Below are positions 11,426 to 23,946 of a stretch of DNA of 64,000 bases, one piece after another. The notes under the pieces were generated by a model that searched no databases, was not told the origin of the DNA, and worked only from the letters and a program-made list of their open reading frames with translations. The DNA is taken from positions 1-64,000 of the forward strand of contig DF239834.1 of assembly GCA_000507305.1 (NCBI GenBank). Reading direction: 5' to 3'. This DNA comes from Breviolum minutum Mf 1.05b.01. Taxonomy: Eukaryota; Sar; Dinophyceae; Suessiales; Symbiodiniaceae. Position 1 is the first letter of the stretch, and every line of letters begins with the position of its first letter. A program made the translations under genes and the position numbers.

Positions 11426-11721
11426 GCCCTGTCTGAAACCTCAGTTCCGAGGGAATTCACCCGGAAACGCCAGTGTTAATGAAAGGTGCACTAATTATAA
11501 TCAAGAAAAGAGGCAAGAGATTCTTCAGATGTCAGACAAACGCACAATTGGAATTTGATTCTTTTGATCATTGTTATTAGTCTGCTTTTCATCTGCCATT
11601 CTGATTGTTCTTCGTGTTCCTATCGCGGTTATGATTTGCGGTAAACAATCATAACCTTGATTATTATGACTCATATGTATCATCATTATCACCATTGTTC
11701 CCACTGTTCCCATTGTCGGCG

Positions 11722-11760
<39 letters not shown>

Positions 11761-11767
11761 CCATCAT
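11722..11767. repeat. (CAT)n microsatellite
   Basis: About 15 tandem CAT/ATC units directly before a plus-strand exon. Read on the minus strand it gives a poly-Asp run, which makes the overlapping minus ORF look longer than it should. Confidence 0.95.
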
Positions 11768-11818
11768 CTTGATGTTCTTTCAATAAAGCTTGCAGAAAGA
11801 GACGGACGCACATTTCAG

Positions 11819-11941
11819 CCCCTTTTCCTTCATACACTACGTGGATCTCCTGCAAAATGCTGGCAGCCCAGGACAGATCTGGGTCGCCCTGATGGTCTTG
11901 ACCTCGATGATGAATGTCAATGTGCCAGTCGGAACAAACCT
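11819..11941 (+). CDS. Candidate exon, hydrophobic segment
   Basis: Bounded by acceptor CATTTCAG and donor GTAGGA. Third-position GC is higher in this frame than in the competing one. The encoded piece (FSFIHYVDLLQNAGSPGQIW then ALMVLTSMMNVNVPVG) contains a hydrophobic stretch that could be a buried helix or membrane segment. The family is not recognised. Confidence 0.4.
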
Positions 11942-12251
11942 GTAGGAAGAGGATGTCCTTGGACAGCTTTAAATTATGTTAGTGGCTTCATCAAGCAGTG
12001 TTTGGGAAGCGCTGCCATTTTGTCCAAACCACATGGTATTTTAGAACCGGATTTGCATTGTCTTGCCCAGGTAGTACCGGCGGATTTTATGGGCTCATGC
12101 GACGAACGCGTTTTATCAAGCTGGAGGTGCGCCAGGATGTCGCAAGAATTTCATTGGGTAGTTAATCTGTGAAGCACAGGCAAGATCAAGGTGACTTTGT
12201 AACTCCTGTTTTGAAGCATTGGACTTGCGCCTTTTGTGATGCTTCACCAAG

Positions 12252-12411
12252 CTCCGCATCTTTTTGGAGGTCTTACGACGTCTCTTTGCCGAGGATGGCG
12301 AGTCCTTTCGCCCTGGGCTGGAGGATTTTCGGGACGAAACCCTCTCGCAGCCCTTGACCAACGCCTTGGCATCCTTAGAGTCAGCTCCAAGACCGCCTGG
12401 TTGGAACCTAG
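12252..12411 (+). CDS. Candidate exon, helical; antisense alternative exists
   Basis: Acceptor CACCAAG and donor CTAG/GTGAGG frame a 53-codon reading with balanced composition (LRIFLEVLRRLFAEDGESFR). The same DNA read on the minus strand gives a Lys/Ser/Arg-rich open frame with an equally good acceptor, because CCTAGGTGAGG serves both strands. I prefer the plus strand because neighbouring supported exons are on it. Confidence 0.4.
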
Positions 12412-14800
12412 GTGAGGGCGGTACAAATGGATGGGCATTCGTTTGGGGTTCTTGGGACATGTTAGGAGTAGGACTTTTTTGACATGTCATGACTTGTCAT
12501 ACGTGCGCTTAATTGCACAATAAGTTTTGAGTTCTCTTCTGAAAAGCTAGGGTCTTTGCACTCCATGTGTGATTGGTGAACAGGTGGGGATGTAGTCTTC
12601 CCACTTAAATTGCCCAGAATGCGAAAATGGGACCGCAGAAATTCCGGCACATCAGAATTCTAACTTGAAGATGTGCAAGGTGATGATGCGGATCTTCATG
12701 TGCTGGAAGCTGACTCCACCATGCGAACGTGGGATGTCTCAGCTGCCACGCTTGCAGCCGTTCAGGGTGCAGCACGCCGGTGCCAAGGCGCATGTTGCTC
12801 CAGTATGAGAAGAACGAATTAAAGCGGGCTGGGGGCACCTGGTATGCCAGCGAACTATATGGCCACAAGATGGTAGACACTTTCTGACAAAACAATTCTG
12901 AGGAGCCTGGAGGAAGCCAAAAGAAGTTTGAGAAATTTACGGATTCAATGGATTCATGCTGTGCAGTCCTCCGCGTGATTTGATGTGTCCTTCCTGAGGA
13001 TATCCTTTTCCTCAAGGGTTGTCCTGGACTCAGGGTATCTGATGGTGAACTTTCCCAACTGTTCTGGTCTGGATGGTCTGGTGCATGTGCAGTCAGGATG
13101 AACTCTGAGTATTTCCCTTTCCCTTTTCCACACTTTCAATGTTGCCTGTAAAGTCTTGGGACGTTGCATTCTACAAAGATATTTGTGTGAACAGCTTTGG
13201 GTTATTTCGGATTCCTCAATCCTGAAGCATCTCGAAGCCCAATTCGCTTGCATAAATGCAAGGCTTTGAGCAGCGTGAAGGTCGGCTACAAATGCCTGCT
13301 CCAGACTCAGTGCTTGTTACAGATTCAAGGTTCCAAGTTGCAAATTTGGTGCATACTGTATACTTTGTCAACTCCATAATCTCCGCCTGTTCCCACTTGA
13401 TCAAGAGGTCTCAGTCTACTCAGACTAGGTGTCGATTGGCCACAGTGATCCAATGGTTGCACTTCTTGGCCTCTACCAAGGGCACCGGTGCTTCAGAAGA
13501 TCTTCTCGCCCTGCTCTTGATCGCTTTTACACCATCCTTTGTGGTTTTTAAAAGGCAATGACCAGGGTCGGAAGCGTTAAGAGAGAAGCAGTAGCTGAGC
13601 AAAACATCCATTTCTTTGCGAAATCGTTCAACGTCCAGTCCTCCACCCAAAGACTTGATTTGGGTTGAGACCGGGCTGCCAAGTATGCAACAGTTTTTTT
13701 GTGAAAGAATTTCGGATAACTTACCCCACCTTTGGTCTCAACTGTTCCCAAATACTCTGAAGCCGAGGTGGAGACGATGACTGTCCAAGAAGCAAAAGCG
13801 AGATGTCACACCATGCAGGGACCTTAGAGCCTTAGATGCTTCCATGACTTCTCGATTTAACTGCGGAGTAACATGTGACTTCACGACTTCAACTGAGGCG
13901 TGGCTGTGGTGGATTCTGCTTCCAGGGCCGAAATCTCGGGGTTCATCTTGGAGGTTGCTTGAGGGTGTTAAGCCTCTCAAGGCGTGAAAACAAAGCCTGA
14001 TTTAGGTGACATGACCACTTCGCCGGTGATGATTCACTTCAAAGGTGGGAGAAAATGAAAGGAGTTTTCTCTGCACATCCTATGGCCTTTTGAGGTACCT
14101 CCACAGGGTCAGTCTAGTGCAATTTCTGATATTTGTGAACAAAATTCAAGGAAACCAGCTTTCATTGTCATGACCTTTGACCTTTAACATTGCATGTTTG
14201 AAAGGTATTCGTATCCAGAAGCATCTGATGATTTCACTCGTTCCAAATCTACCCATGGAGGCTTCGGTCACGAAGCAGTCAGCGCAGCAGTAGGTCTTGG
14301 AGCCTAGGGATACCTGCCCATTGCCCGGCCCCGTTTTTATTGACACATGTTTAGGACCTGGATGTGATGAAATTGTGCTAGGATGTGGATTGATGTGGAT
14401 TGTGAATTTCTATCATGGATGTTTTTGATAGATCAAACTAACTGCATCATTCCAGTATGGATTGGCCTGCCAGCAGAATGGAACTATATAGAATCAAAAC
14501 CTAGAAATTGGTATGGAGACCCGTTTGCAACACTCTTCAAGGGAACCGTTGATTCGGAAGGTGGCCATGCCACATGGCTCACGTCATTCAGATGTCGCTT
14601 TGAGACACTATTTCAAATCATCAAACATTATGGGCCCTCATAAGGTTGATCGATAAAAGCCTGCAGCAATTGAGACGATTAAAAGATGTTATGTCTTTTC
14701 AAGGGTCAGAATTGATTTCCATCTCTACCCCTTCAAAAGGTATATTTCATACATTTACAAAGGCTTTCAGGAACAAACGGTACATTGTGGATCATCTTAG
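12412..14800. other. Ambiguous coding region, frames on both strands
   Basis: Several stretches (12650-12900, 13430-13560, 13600-13660, 13740-13980, 14150-14340) are open and protein-like on both strands, with no family motif to settle the matter. Examples are ADLHVLEADSTMRTWDVSAA on plus at about 12670-12810, and EREILRVHPDCTCTRPSRPE on minus at about 13110-13060. They may be exons of the same unidentified gene as 12252-12411. Confidence 0.3.
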
Positions 14801-14976
14801 CAGGTTGGACCTCCTTCTACTTTGAAGATGGGGAAAAGGCCTTGGTGAAGCTTCTGGCGCAGCAGTATCAGGTGCTTACCATGGAGGGTCGGGGGGAAAT
14901 TCCGAGGGCTATCGTGGACCATTTTTTGGATTTTCCACGAGCGTGGCATTTCTTGCAATCAGATGGTGGTAACCTG
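14801..14976 (+). CDS. Candidate exon, unrecognised
   Basis: Acceptor ATCTTAG and donor GTGGTA bound a well-composed segment (YFEDGEKALVKLLAQQYQVL, then GRGEIPRAIVDHF) with high third-position GC. It is clearly coding-like on the plus strand. The mirrored minus ORF contains a JmjC-like string, which I rejected. No domain recognised. Confidence 0.5.
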
Positions 14977-15534
14977 GTGGTATGTAGATGAAGCCGGGCA
15001 ACCTATCCTCACAAGAAACCACATTCCTCCCTTGGCTTAGGCACGCTTCTGCGATCCTGACAAGCCTTGCAGATCCTGGGTGGTGCACCCAGCGCTTCCA
15101 TTCTTCTTTTTGGGTTGAAACCAAGGATTTGGGGGTGAGTTGGGAATGAAAATTGTTGGAAACATCCATGTGAGCCTTCCGGTTTCGAGTTGCCGCAGCA
15201 AAACTCAAGTTCACAGCTTGTTTCAGATTGGTTGCAAGCTTGCTGTTGTGGCTGCAGCACGACATGTATTGATCAATACAAAGTAATCAGCACAATGGCA
15301 CAAATGCACAATCCAATTGAAACCATACGCAAATACGGAGCAACAGTTAGCATCAGCAGGAGAACATAACTCTTGAAAGATTGGCCTTCCATGACAAAAG
15401 CCATGTTTTTTTCCGCGGCATGAGTTCTTAGAATTGATTCAATGACATAGCTGGATGCTGAAGGTTTTATGGGGCAGCTTGCAAGGCATTTCGCAAGGGT
15501 GATCCCATGCGCATGGCACTCGTAGCATATTCCC

Positions 15535-18116
15535 ATGGCCTTTCACTTGGGATACGTTGCTGACTCCGATGAGGAAGGCTGGCTGACTGTGATGCGCAAT
15601 GCTGCTCTGCCATGTCGCAGTTGTAGACTTGTAGAGCTAGTATTGTTTGGCAATGCTTTCAATGCTTCGGACAGACGGAACAAATTGAATACATGCCACT
15701 TTTCTTTTTGATGGACATGTTTTCTCAGCTCTCCATCCTTGGTTTCACGCCCATCATTGACCTACATGCTACATCCCTTGATGTCAGGCGACCCAACCCC
15801 CAAGAAACGCCATCGAGAAGAGGCTTGGCTTGGGGAAGAATCTGAGAAAATTAGAGATCAGTGTTTCCGCCAAAAATCGCTGTGGTAGGGAACCGAAGAA
15901 GCGAAGAACAGCCACTTGGAAAGCTCCAAGAAGGCAGGGTTGAGCATTTTGGTGCTGTGGGTGATATTGATTAACATCGCGAGATGGGCCTGGGTTTGAA
16001 GATGCAAGATAACTATAGATGACTACTGTTTGAAGATGAAGATTTCATGAAGATATAAGATGAAGTGTGTTTTGGATTGTGTTTTTGCCTCATTTTCCCT
16101 TACACTAACAATAGGGGCAAGCAGTTGGAATGGATTGTGACCGCGAAAAAAATGCAGGGGCCACCTCCAAAGCGGCGACAGACCTTGTGCGGGGACACAA
16201 GCTGTGAAGGTGATTGTTTGCATTTTGCAAAATTTGAGGAGAACTCTTCCCAATTTATCCTCATAGCTTTGCATTCCTTCAGGTCCCCCTTTTCAAGATG
16301 CTGAGGATCTGAAAGTATATTCTATGTGACAGCATGCGCATGCAAATGTACTTATGATGCAGTCTTTTACATGTATGCTATAAAAGAATCTCTGTTTGCC
16401 AGTCTATTTGTCCATATGTCTGGTACTGTAAATATGCTGCATCTCCATTCTATGGGGCCCACTAGCTGTTGGTCCAACCTATGACGAACCAAGGTTGGCC
16501 TTCACCGGCAAAGAGTCATACTGCCCTGCTGAGCTTAGTACCGCCCCGGCCAAGCCGCCCGCGGAGCTCAGCAAAAACACCACAACGACAGAGGTCCGAC
16601 CGGTGGGCTATACACTGCGGGACTTGCTACTTGGCTCGTGCAAGCGGAGCTGTAGGGTAAGTTGGTGGTTAAGTTGGTTGGTGCGTGAATCTTGGAGATA
16701 CTGTACTTATATCTTGACCCTGTGCATGTTGATTAAAATTCAATTTTGCGACATTTGGGATGGGTGTTTGGAAGCACGTTCCATCAGCCAAGACCATCAA
16801 ACATCTCCAGTCCATCCAAACATCAAGGCGTCGCGTGGTGACTGCCTCGCTCCGGCGCTATGGGCAGCTTTTGCATTCGGAGGAGCTAGAGGCACTGCGT
16901 GCCTTTGAGTTGCTTGTCACGGTTAACTCATGGGACTTCTGGGTTGCTGGCACCAGGTGGGTCAGATCGGAATTTGTCTCGAAAATGAAAGCGAGTGATG
17001 TAAAGTGACTAATTACAGTACCTGATTGCTTGGGTATCCTGTTATTAAGTTTGCATTTATCATTTGTCATTGATTCATGTATTCAAACCTGCTACCAGCT
17101 ACTTGTTCTCTCCCTTGGGCACTAAGGTTCCAAGATAGTCTTTTGTCATTCTTGGTAGCAACTGCTCGGGGGCGTTGTCGGAATGTTATCGGATGTTGTT
17201 TCGAACAAAGGACTTTGTCATTATCAGCCCAACAACTCTACGCACGACTTCTCTCGCGGAAGTGGCCGCAATGGGTGTCTTGTGATGGCCTTGGTTCGAG
17301 GCGCGGATTATTGTGTATTATTGTGTATTGGTATGATGTCATCAGCATAAGTGCAGGATGATGTCGTATTTCTCACAAGAGCTGCTGCCAGAGGTACCGG
17401 GAACTGGGAGAGGAGGAAGCCAAAGTAGCTGCCGCTGAACTCGTGAATCCCGTGTCACGGCCATCTGTGGATGCTTGGCAGTTGCTAGAATTTTTCAGAA
17501 AGAACTTCAATTCACGATTGTCTTTGGCTTTATTGTTCAACATCTTGAAACTTTCCTTTGTTCCCCAGCACCTGAGGATGCTGGAGAGTGGGGGCCTTTA
17601 TTGGACGATTTGAAGGTGGCTGCAACTGTGGAGAACTCTCCGTGGTTGCTGGACTCCAAATCTGAAACTGCGGCCAGCCTATTGCAAAGGCCCTTATCGC
17701 AGCACAAATGTCAGGAGGTGGGGTCATTAACTGAATCATGGGAGGAGCTTGACACATTCTTGACACATTGATCATATTGGGCAGGAAAACCACGGCAATC
17801 AAGGAGAAGCTAGTAAAATTGGGGCATGCAATTCAGAAGTTCAGGTGCTAAGCCATGGAGTGCGAATCAACATCAAAGCTAGATGTTGCAGGACAACTAT
17901 GGCAAACTCCTCTTGAGTGCCTTACCCATTGCGGAGCTCCGCCGCATGGGACGAGGAGTGGGTTGCGAGGGTGGCAAGCAGAAGGGCAAAGGTGGGTTGG
18001 TAGAGAAACTTTGCCTCGCAGCCTCCAAGCAACGCTTGCTGCAGAGCACCGAGATGCCAGTCGAGGCTGGGAACTGCCCTTGCAGATTTATTTTGGATTT
18101 GCAGGAATGTACGTGA
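15535..18116 (+). CDS. Multi-exon gene of unknown function
   Basis: A likely first exon starts at ATG 15535 (MAFHLGYVADSDEEGWLTVM). Further supported exons are about 16129-16208 (PPPKRRQTLCGDTSCE), about 16465-16656 (PAELSKNTTTTEVRPVGYTL, ending at a perfect AGG/GTAAGT donor), 16793-16956 (LQSIQTSRRRVVTASLRRYG, then SEELEALRAFELLV), from 17392 (RYRELGEEEAKVAAAELVNP), from about 17569 (GPLLDDLKVAATVENSPWLL) and a last exon 17892-18116 (GKLLLSALPIAELRRMGRGV) with stop at 18114-18116. It is mostly alpha-helical and charged, with no signal peptide and no catalytic motif that I know. Assignment of all exons to one gene rests on common strand, spacing and style. A second gene boundary inside is possible. 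Confidence 0.5.
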
Positions 18117-18167
18117 ATAAACCGTACCTTGCAAGCCCAGAGACCCCCTTTTGGTAAAGGTTACAGG

Positions 18168-19054
18168 CTAGTGATATTGATGTTGCCCAATAAAACGGCA
18201 CGCATTGATAGCCCTAAATTGTTCCCCCAAAACCTTTGAGGCATTGGTGGCACAAGCGCTGGGCCTTGGACGTTGGTTATCCTGTTGCGATTCCTGGGGA
18301 CGTCGGGCCCTGGTCGTCTTGGGAGAGCTTTTTCGAATGGAAAGTTGTGGAGCAGCAGAGGTGTCCTTCGTACTCTTCACCACCTCCTGGCCGCAGTTTT
18401 CCTTCAAGGCCAGGTCTCTTAGATCCTTGTAAACCTTGGGGCTTCCGGCAAGATGTCGATTGGAGGTCAAATGCAGTTACTGCTCCAAAGTCCTTTTTCT
18501 GGTATGCGGATGAAAGAGACTGAAGGAGTTGAATTTAGTTGAGTATAGTGATCCGACATTATCTAACATCAAACAACATCAAGAGTTTCAAGATAACTAC
18601 TGTATAGAACGCTATTTACATATTACACATCGTATCACATCATAAATAATCTTCAACACATGGACCGCCTTGGTCTTAAGCCCAGCAGGCAGATGTATCG
18701 TGCTTCCATTTACGGAAACCCAAACAACAGCATGCCAATCCTTGCTATGTTTTCCAAAGACTGAGGGCTGTGCCAGCCACGAGTCTTATGTTTTAAAGGG
18801 CCCTCACTCCATTCCATACGTTTTTGTTTGATGATATTGCCTGGATTCGATCAGATCTATATTTATATATACAGTATATATATCTATATACTGTATATAT
18901 ATATATATGTATATTTAAAATATACAAATACAAGTCCAATGCAAACCGTCTTTGCCAACGGTGTTGGCCGGGGTGACATGGGATGACTAGAGGAGGCACA
19001 ACCTCTCTTTGCAGACCGCAAATCCTTAGATGGCTTCCTTGCAGCAAGGGCCAT
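18168..19054 (-). CDS. Possible small basic protein gene, convergent
   Basis: On the minus strand an ATG at 19054 opens MALAARKPSKDLRSAKRGCA. A second open segment (about 18470-18168) reads SPKVYKDLRDLALKENCGQE and then a Lys/Arg/Ser/Gln-rich disordered tail ending at a stop at 18168. The composition is typical of a basic nuclear or intrinsically disordered protein. The mirrored plus frames are Trp/Cys/Leu-rich and look less natural. If real, it converges on the plus-strand gene that stops at 18116, 52 bp away. Splice sites between the two parts were not confirmed; (TA)n sequence at about 18866-18916 lies in the supposed intron. Confidence 0.35.
18866..18916. repeat. AT-dinucleotide tract
   Basis: Imperfect (TA)n including CTGTATATATATATAT. 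Similar short tracts occur at about 8790-8828, 11315-11345, 37338-37376, 49978-49998 and 59929-59948, all in non-coding sequence. Confidence 0.85.
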
Positions 19055-19228
19055 GGTCGGGGAGGCAGGAGGATGGGGAGATATAAAATTTTGGTAACCT
19101 GGGGTTTTGTATGGAAATTGTTCAACTAGTGTCTTGTGTCAGAGTTTTTTCTTTAAATGTTGAAATGTTGTTTTTGTTTGTTTTAAGTTTGGTTTCCAAT
19201 GAAACGAAACGGCATCAACATGAATGAT

Positions 19229-19373
19229 CAACGAGCAACTTTGGTGCCATGGCCCAGCCGGCTCGCAAGAGGACTTCCAACGTCACACGTTGCAGAGTGC
19301 GGAGAATGATGCGAGTGTGGCAGAGGAAGGCTTACGCAAAGCAGAGTCTGTGGCAAATGAATTCGAGGCCCAA
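19229..19373 (+). CDS. Candidate exon, acidic helical segment
   Basis: The frame reads QEDFQRHTLQSAENDASVAE then EGLRKAESVANEFEAQS, ending near a GTATCT donor. The composition is typical of a coiled helical region. Another frame over the same bases is basic and less convincing. Confidence 0.35.
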
Positions 19374-20264
19374 AGTATCTGACAAGGGCACCGAAATGCG
19401 GGCGACTGATGCCTTGAGATTTGATGAATGCTGCGTTTTGCAGCATGCCCTACTATGACTTGCAAAGGGTTGGCAAGATAGTCTTTAATGATTCCAAAGT
19501 CCTTCAAACTGTGACAGCATGCGAATACCATCAATCAATGTCCAAATTCCCGACGAAGTAGATGCTGCCAGCCCTCCCTGTGACTATTTGAGCATATTTG
19601 CGCATTATCATTACCATTTGTCAAAGCATAGTGTGCCGTTGACATCTTGGAAAAAATGGAATGTGCCACCACATATTCCACATATTAAAACATGTTCAGA
19701 GCATATTCCATCAAATTCCCGCATATTCCCAACTTCTTGTTAGTTTTTGAGCCAATGGCATCATCCTTTGTAGCGGAGGCCGCAAAGTTAAGGGACCCTT
19801 TCCGAAGACGCTTTACAGCAGCCTGGTGCCACGCTGAGGCACACAGCGGTGATTGGCATATTGCCGCTGTACGACTATAGAACTTCAAAACACCTGACCC
19901 ACACGCACAATCGTATTCCAATAGATTTGCAAACCTGATTTGTTTGCATGGTACTTTTGTTATATTCCATCAGTGGCTCCATATTTTTCATAGGCAAACG
20001 GTGCAATCCTTATAGATTTGTTGCATCCTCCAGGCGCTTCACCACGCAGTGACCAACTCTCCAGCCGTGGGCGACTTGTCCTTAGAAAAGGTGAGCGGAA
20101 AAATGGAAAACTTGCAATACCAGGACCAGAGTTATTTTGATTTATTTTGATATATGTGGATGTGGTATTTTGCAGTATTATCGTATATTATCGTTATTTT
20201 GTTATGAGTTATGATCATATATATATATTATAGTATATTTGTAAAATTCTCATCATATTTTGAT

Positions 20265-22640
20265 TTTTATTTGGTTTCAGGTTTCGGTTGTGTTACCACC
20301 ATATTTTCAACATCAATCGCCAATATCACTGATACCACTGATACATTGGAACTCTTGGAACTCTCATTTGCGAGGTCATGATCAAGAGCTTCAAGCAGCC
20401 AAAATCCGGCGCTTGGAGCTACTTCTAAGTACCAAGCTTTGCACCTCCAGACGCGGCCGATGGTATGCAGCCACTTTGGCGAAGCATCGGCAGTTGAGTC
20501 GATCATAGAGGCAAGAAGAAGTTGATTGATCTTAATATAGGCATTTCTTCAAAAACTCAAAGGTTGCATTTTTGTGCATTTTCTGCTTTTTTTTCTTTGG
20601 CCAATGGGTCAGCTAATGGGTGAGTGGTGGGTTTGGGTTGGTGGTTTGGATTCGTGCGATTACCTCTTTTAAAGGGATTCTTACTCTTACCCCTAGAAAT
20701 CCCCCTAAAGAAACCAATTTAAACCATCCATGTACCATTACACCGTAGTGAAAGTTGTTAAGGGACCATGATAAACCAATACATGGGAGGGATTTGTTGG
20801 GGAAGCTAAACAAACACCTTACATCTTAGATAGGTGATGGAAGAAATGACAACTTGAAGTGAAAGAAATGACCACATCATGTTGCCAATCCCTTATAAAT
20901 TTGTGGTTGTCCTACCGGAAATGGCGAATCGTAGATTTCGATCCCAACGTGGAATCCCAAGGAATTATCCAAAGAAGTGTCACGAAGCAAAGGACCTAAA
21001 GAGGCTTTGGAAGTCGCTGCACAAGGCTTGGTAGAAGGCATGGATCGATCTGCCACTTGCCGGTTCCAACCTATAGGAACCTGAATCAAGGAACAGTGAC
21101 TGAGGAGATTGGGGGGGAGCAGTGCTTTTGTGTTAAACATCAGGAAACCAATAGAAAACCAATGTAAAATATAAATGCCAGCTGTTTTCAACTTTGGATG
21201 AGTTTGGTGGTTTTATTTTGCCAACAATTTTCCCATTAGTGTTGGTTGAATATCGTGGAATTTTCGACACGGTTGTACCTTCGACGACCCAGGCATTTTC
21301 ATTGACGGTGGACCTAACCGGCGAGGGAACAGCATCACAAGAGGCTCTTTACTCGCAGGAGGATGTGGATGTTTCCGGGGTTTCCTCAAACTAAAGCGGT
21401 CTTCTTGAAGAAACTGATCACAATAAATGATGAAACAAAAATTTTATGGCGAAACATTAGTGAAATCATTTTGCTGTGAATTCATGTCAATTAATTATAG
21501 TATGATTTTTAAATTTCTTTTCTGTGACATTGGGAAAGCTGACGCATTTTGCAACAGACTCAGCCCCGCATCAACCCGCTGACCCTTGAGATCGGCCAGC
21601 TCCAAATCGACAGGGCAGTTACGAGACGTTGGAGGCAGAGTTCAGTATCCTGCCCCGGGATGCCCGCTGCGTGAATGCAATGGCTTGTTAGTGGTTTGAG
21701 TCGTAACGTCATGTAAGAAGTTGACTAGAACCTGCATCATTACATTAAGAAACTATATATAGATACCATTGGAAAAGTAAAGAGCGGTATATAGTTTACA
21801 CAGTTTTTACATACATTTTGCAAGTCCATTTTGCTGGGACTTGATATCATTCTTGCACCGAGGCTGGGACTTGGCTCGAAGATGTCGCACCTTAGCCAAG
21901 AGCATCGCCAAGGTGGAGAAGTTGAAGGCGAAAAATGCCTGGCAGCGGAAGATCCAAGAAACTCAGGTGCCAGTGGCGGCTCAATGGTGACTTCAGTGAC
22001 CATCCCGGCCCTAGCTGTGTCAATACGAACCTTTTTTTGATGTGGCAATAAATTCTGAAGATACTTGCTGTTCCACTTCACATGGGGACAAAAGGGTGGT
22101 GTTTTGAAAAAAGATGTAAGAAATCTCAGAAGGGTGTGTGATGATTTTTATTGGTTTCTTAGGGTGATGCAGGATGTGAGTGGAGGGAAGACTTGCCTAT
22201 ATTTCAAAAGAGAAATTTTCCGGTGCAAAATATGATGTGAAAGGAAGTGATGGTTAAGAATGATCACAGATGATGCTAGATCCGATCCCAGTCAAATTAA
22301 AGTGCGGAGGCCTTCACATTATCTTTCACGCCTGAAGGGCTTTCAGATAATACGATCTCCAAAAACCTCGCTAGCTGAGAGGCATTTGGAATCCCAAAAA
22401 ACATCAAAAAGTTCCCGCTGTTTGCTTCCAGTTCTCTCCTTTTAAGCCTTCCGTTTAGGCTGCGCAAAAAGATGTCCCTTGGCGGCCCTTAGCAAAAACC
22501 GACGGGAACCATCGTTGATGCCGTGGCCGCCCCCGCGAGGTGGGTGACGGCAAGTGGCTCTCCGAGTTGGTGCGTCGCCTCATTGAGGAAGAAGATAATG
22601 CCACAGGACCCTGAGGATAGCTGTGAGGATAGCTGTCAAC
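20265..22640 (+). CDS. Candidate exons, unidentified gene
   Basis: Coding-like pieces on the plus strand: VMIKSFKQPKSGAWSY (about 20382-20430), DTVVPSTTQAFSLTVDLTGE (within 21240-21391), ETLEAEFSILPRDARCVN (about 21625-21690), ARRCRTLAKSIAKVEKLKAK (21863-21986, donor GTGACT) and GDGKWLSELVRRLIEEEDNA (about 22545-22612). They lead towards the exons at 23118-23421 that carry a FAN1-like signature, so they may encode its upstream region. No PIP box, zinc finger or SAP motif could be identified with confidence, so that link is only an inference. Confidence 0.35.
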
Positions 22641-23117
22641 CTTTATAACATCATGTCACTTTATGTAACTGTAACTTCTTAGGTGATATTTGAAAAGGAT
22701 CTAATATAAATTATTGCCATTTTTGCAGATCCCAGCCTTTGAGGACGGCGGTAATGAGATGGCTTTTGTTTTTTTTTGTGACACGACCAGTCTTACCCTC
22801 CTCCTGTTTTGGATTATAGCAGTCTTGCGTTTCCTTAAGCGAATCTTTAGACATGTTGTTCCTGTCAGTTGTGGGTATACGGTATACGTTGCACCTGTTG
22901 TTCAATGATGACACTCATCTAGATGGAACTGTGTGCAGCCCAAAACTACTCGACTCGGAAATCATCTCGGACTTTGGCCTCTTCAGATCTCTTCAGGACC
23001 TGTGCGCAATTTAAGTGCTGCAAAACTGGGATTACCACAGGTGGCCCCCGCGGAAAGCAATGGAAGCGGAGTGGGTCGGCGGCGAATGTTTGATGGATTC
23101 TTGGATCATTGATTCAG

Positions 23118-23421
23118 ACATACGAAGAGAATGAAACGTCTCTTGGGGAAAGCAAACTCAAGGCATCGACAGAACCAGCTGGGGAAAGGATCGAACATTT
23201 GAAGGAGTTCATGTGGCCAAAAGTAACAGCCTATGATGAGTCTATGCCCAGGCTTTGCTGAAAGCTCCTGCCACCTTTCCGAATGCTCAGGATTTCGCTT
23301 GGAAGAGCTCACGGTAGAAGAACTGGCCATGCAGCATTATCTTGGCAATGGCTTCCAGTGTGGCATCCACTGTGAAGGAGCAGTGCTCCGAGATTTGCCA
23401 GAGATCCCAGCAACTTTGCAG
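23118..23421 (+). CDS. FAN1-like exon(s), upstream part of nuclease
   Basis: Two exons. The first, from 23118 (acceptor GATTCAG), reads TYEENETSLGESKLKASTEP and GERIEHLKEFMWPKV. The second, 23291-23421 (acceptor GCTCAG, donor GTGGAG), reads LEELTVEELAMQHYLGNGFQ followed by CGIHCEGAVLRDL. The pattern VEE-x-A-x3-Y-x3-GF/GW-x-GIH-x-EG is the conserved block that precedes the nuclease core in FAN1 proteins of animals and plants. The expected next blocks (WD, then PLDL, PDL and EVK) are not found before the next gene begins at 23947; they occur 8 kb downstream at 31693-34165. It could be the 5' part of that gene, a truncated duplicate, or a mis-joined contig. Confidence 0.55.
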
Positions 23422-23946
23422 GTGGAGTTTTTTCACAAGATGCGATGAGCTAGATGAAACATGTTTTTTAAACCTGCAGGGTGCTTGGACATGTCAAACA
23501 CCTTCCACAAAATACCGACATATCATGCAGAAAGATGCCGCCTGCACATCTAGTGAGATGAGGGATCACTTGATGTGGCATTGACAGCTTCTGAGGTTTG
23601 GCTTGCTGATGTTCGAACAGATGTTTCATTGCCTTGGGTCCCAGAAACTGAAGGGAAATGTGGAGGAAATTCGCAATTAACATGTCAATCAGCTTCACAG
23701 CTGTTCCGTCCAACCTTTGGGTTCTGGCGGAGGCTCTGTTGATGGAGCCTTTGTTTCTGCCTTCCAGGACCTGCTGATGGGATCTGAGAATGAAATTGAG
23801 ATGTGCCATTGTCATCCATTGTCGTTGAAACATGCACGCTTGCAGTGATTTGAGTATAGGTGTGGCACATGATGTCGTGGCTTCTAAGCATCCTTTCTGT
23901 GCCGTGCATCACCTTTTGGCTGCAGAGAGTAGAAAGTGTGAGCCTC

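Noticed and set aside
11722..11767. CAT repeats considered as a CRISPR-like or satellite array
   Set aside because: They are simple trinucleotide microsatellites without spacers, here and at 53468-53543.
14909..15005. Minus-strand string IYIPPGYHH resembling a JmjC motif
   Set aside because: It is the exact mirror of a better-composed plus-strand exon (14801-14976) with good splice signals, and no other JmjC motif lies nearby on the minus strand.
23480..23560. Reading CLDMSNTFHKIPTYHAERCR after the FAN1-like exon, first taken for the PLDL block
   Set aside because: The true PLDL-FYxxR block is present at 31693-31955 with matching phase, so this one is probably chance.
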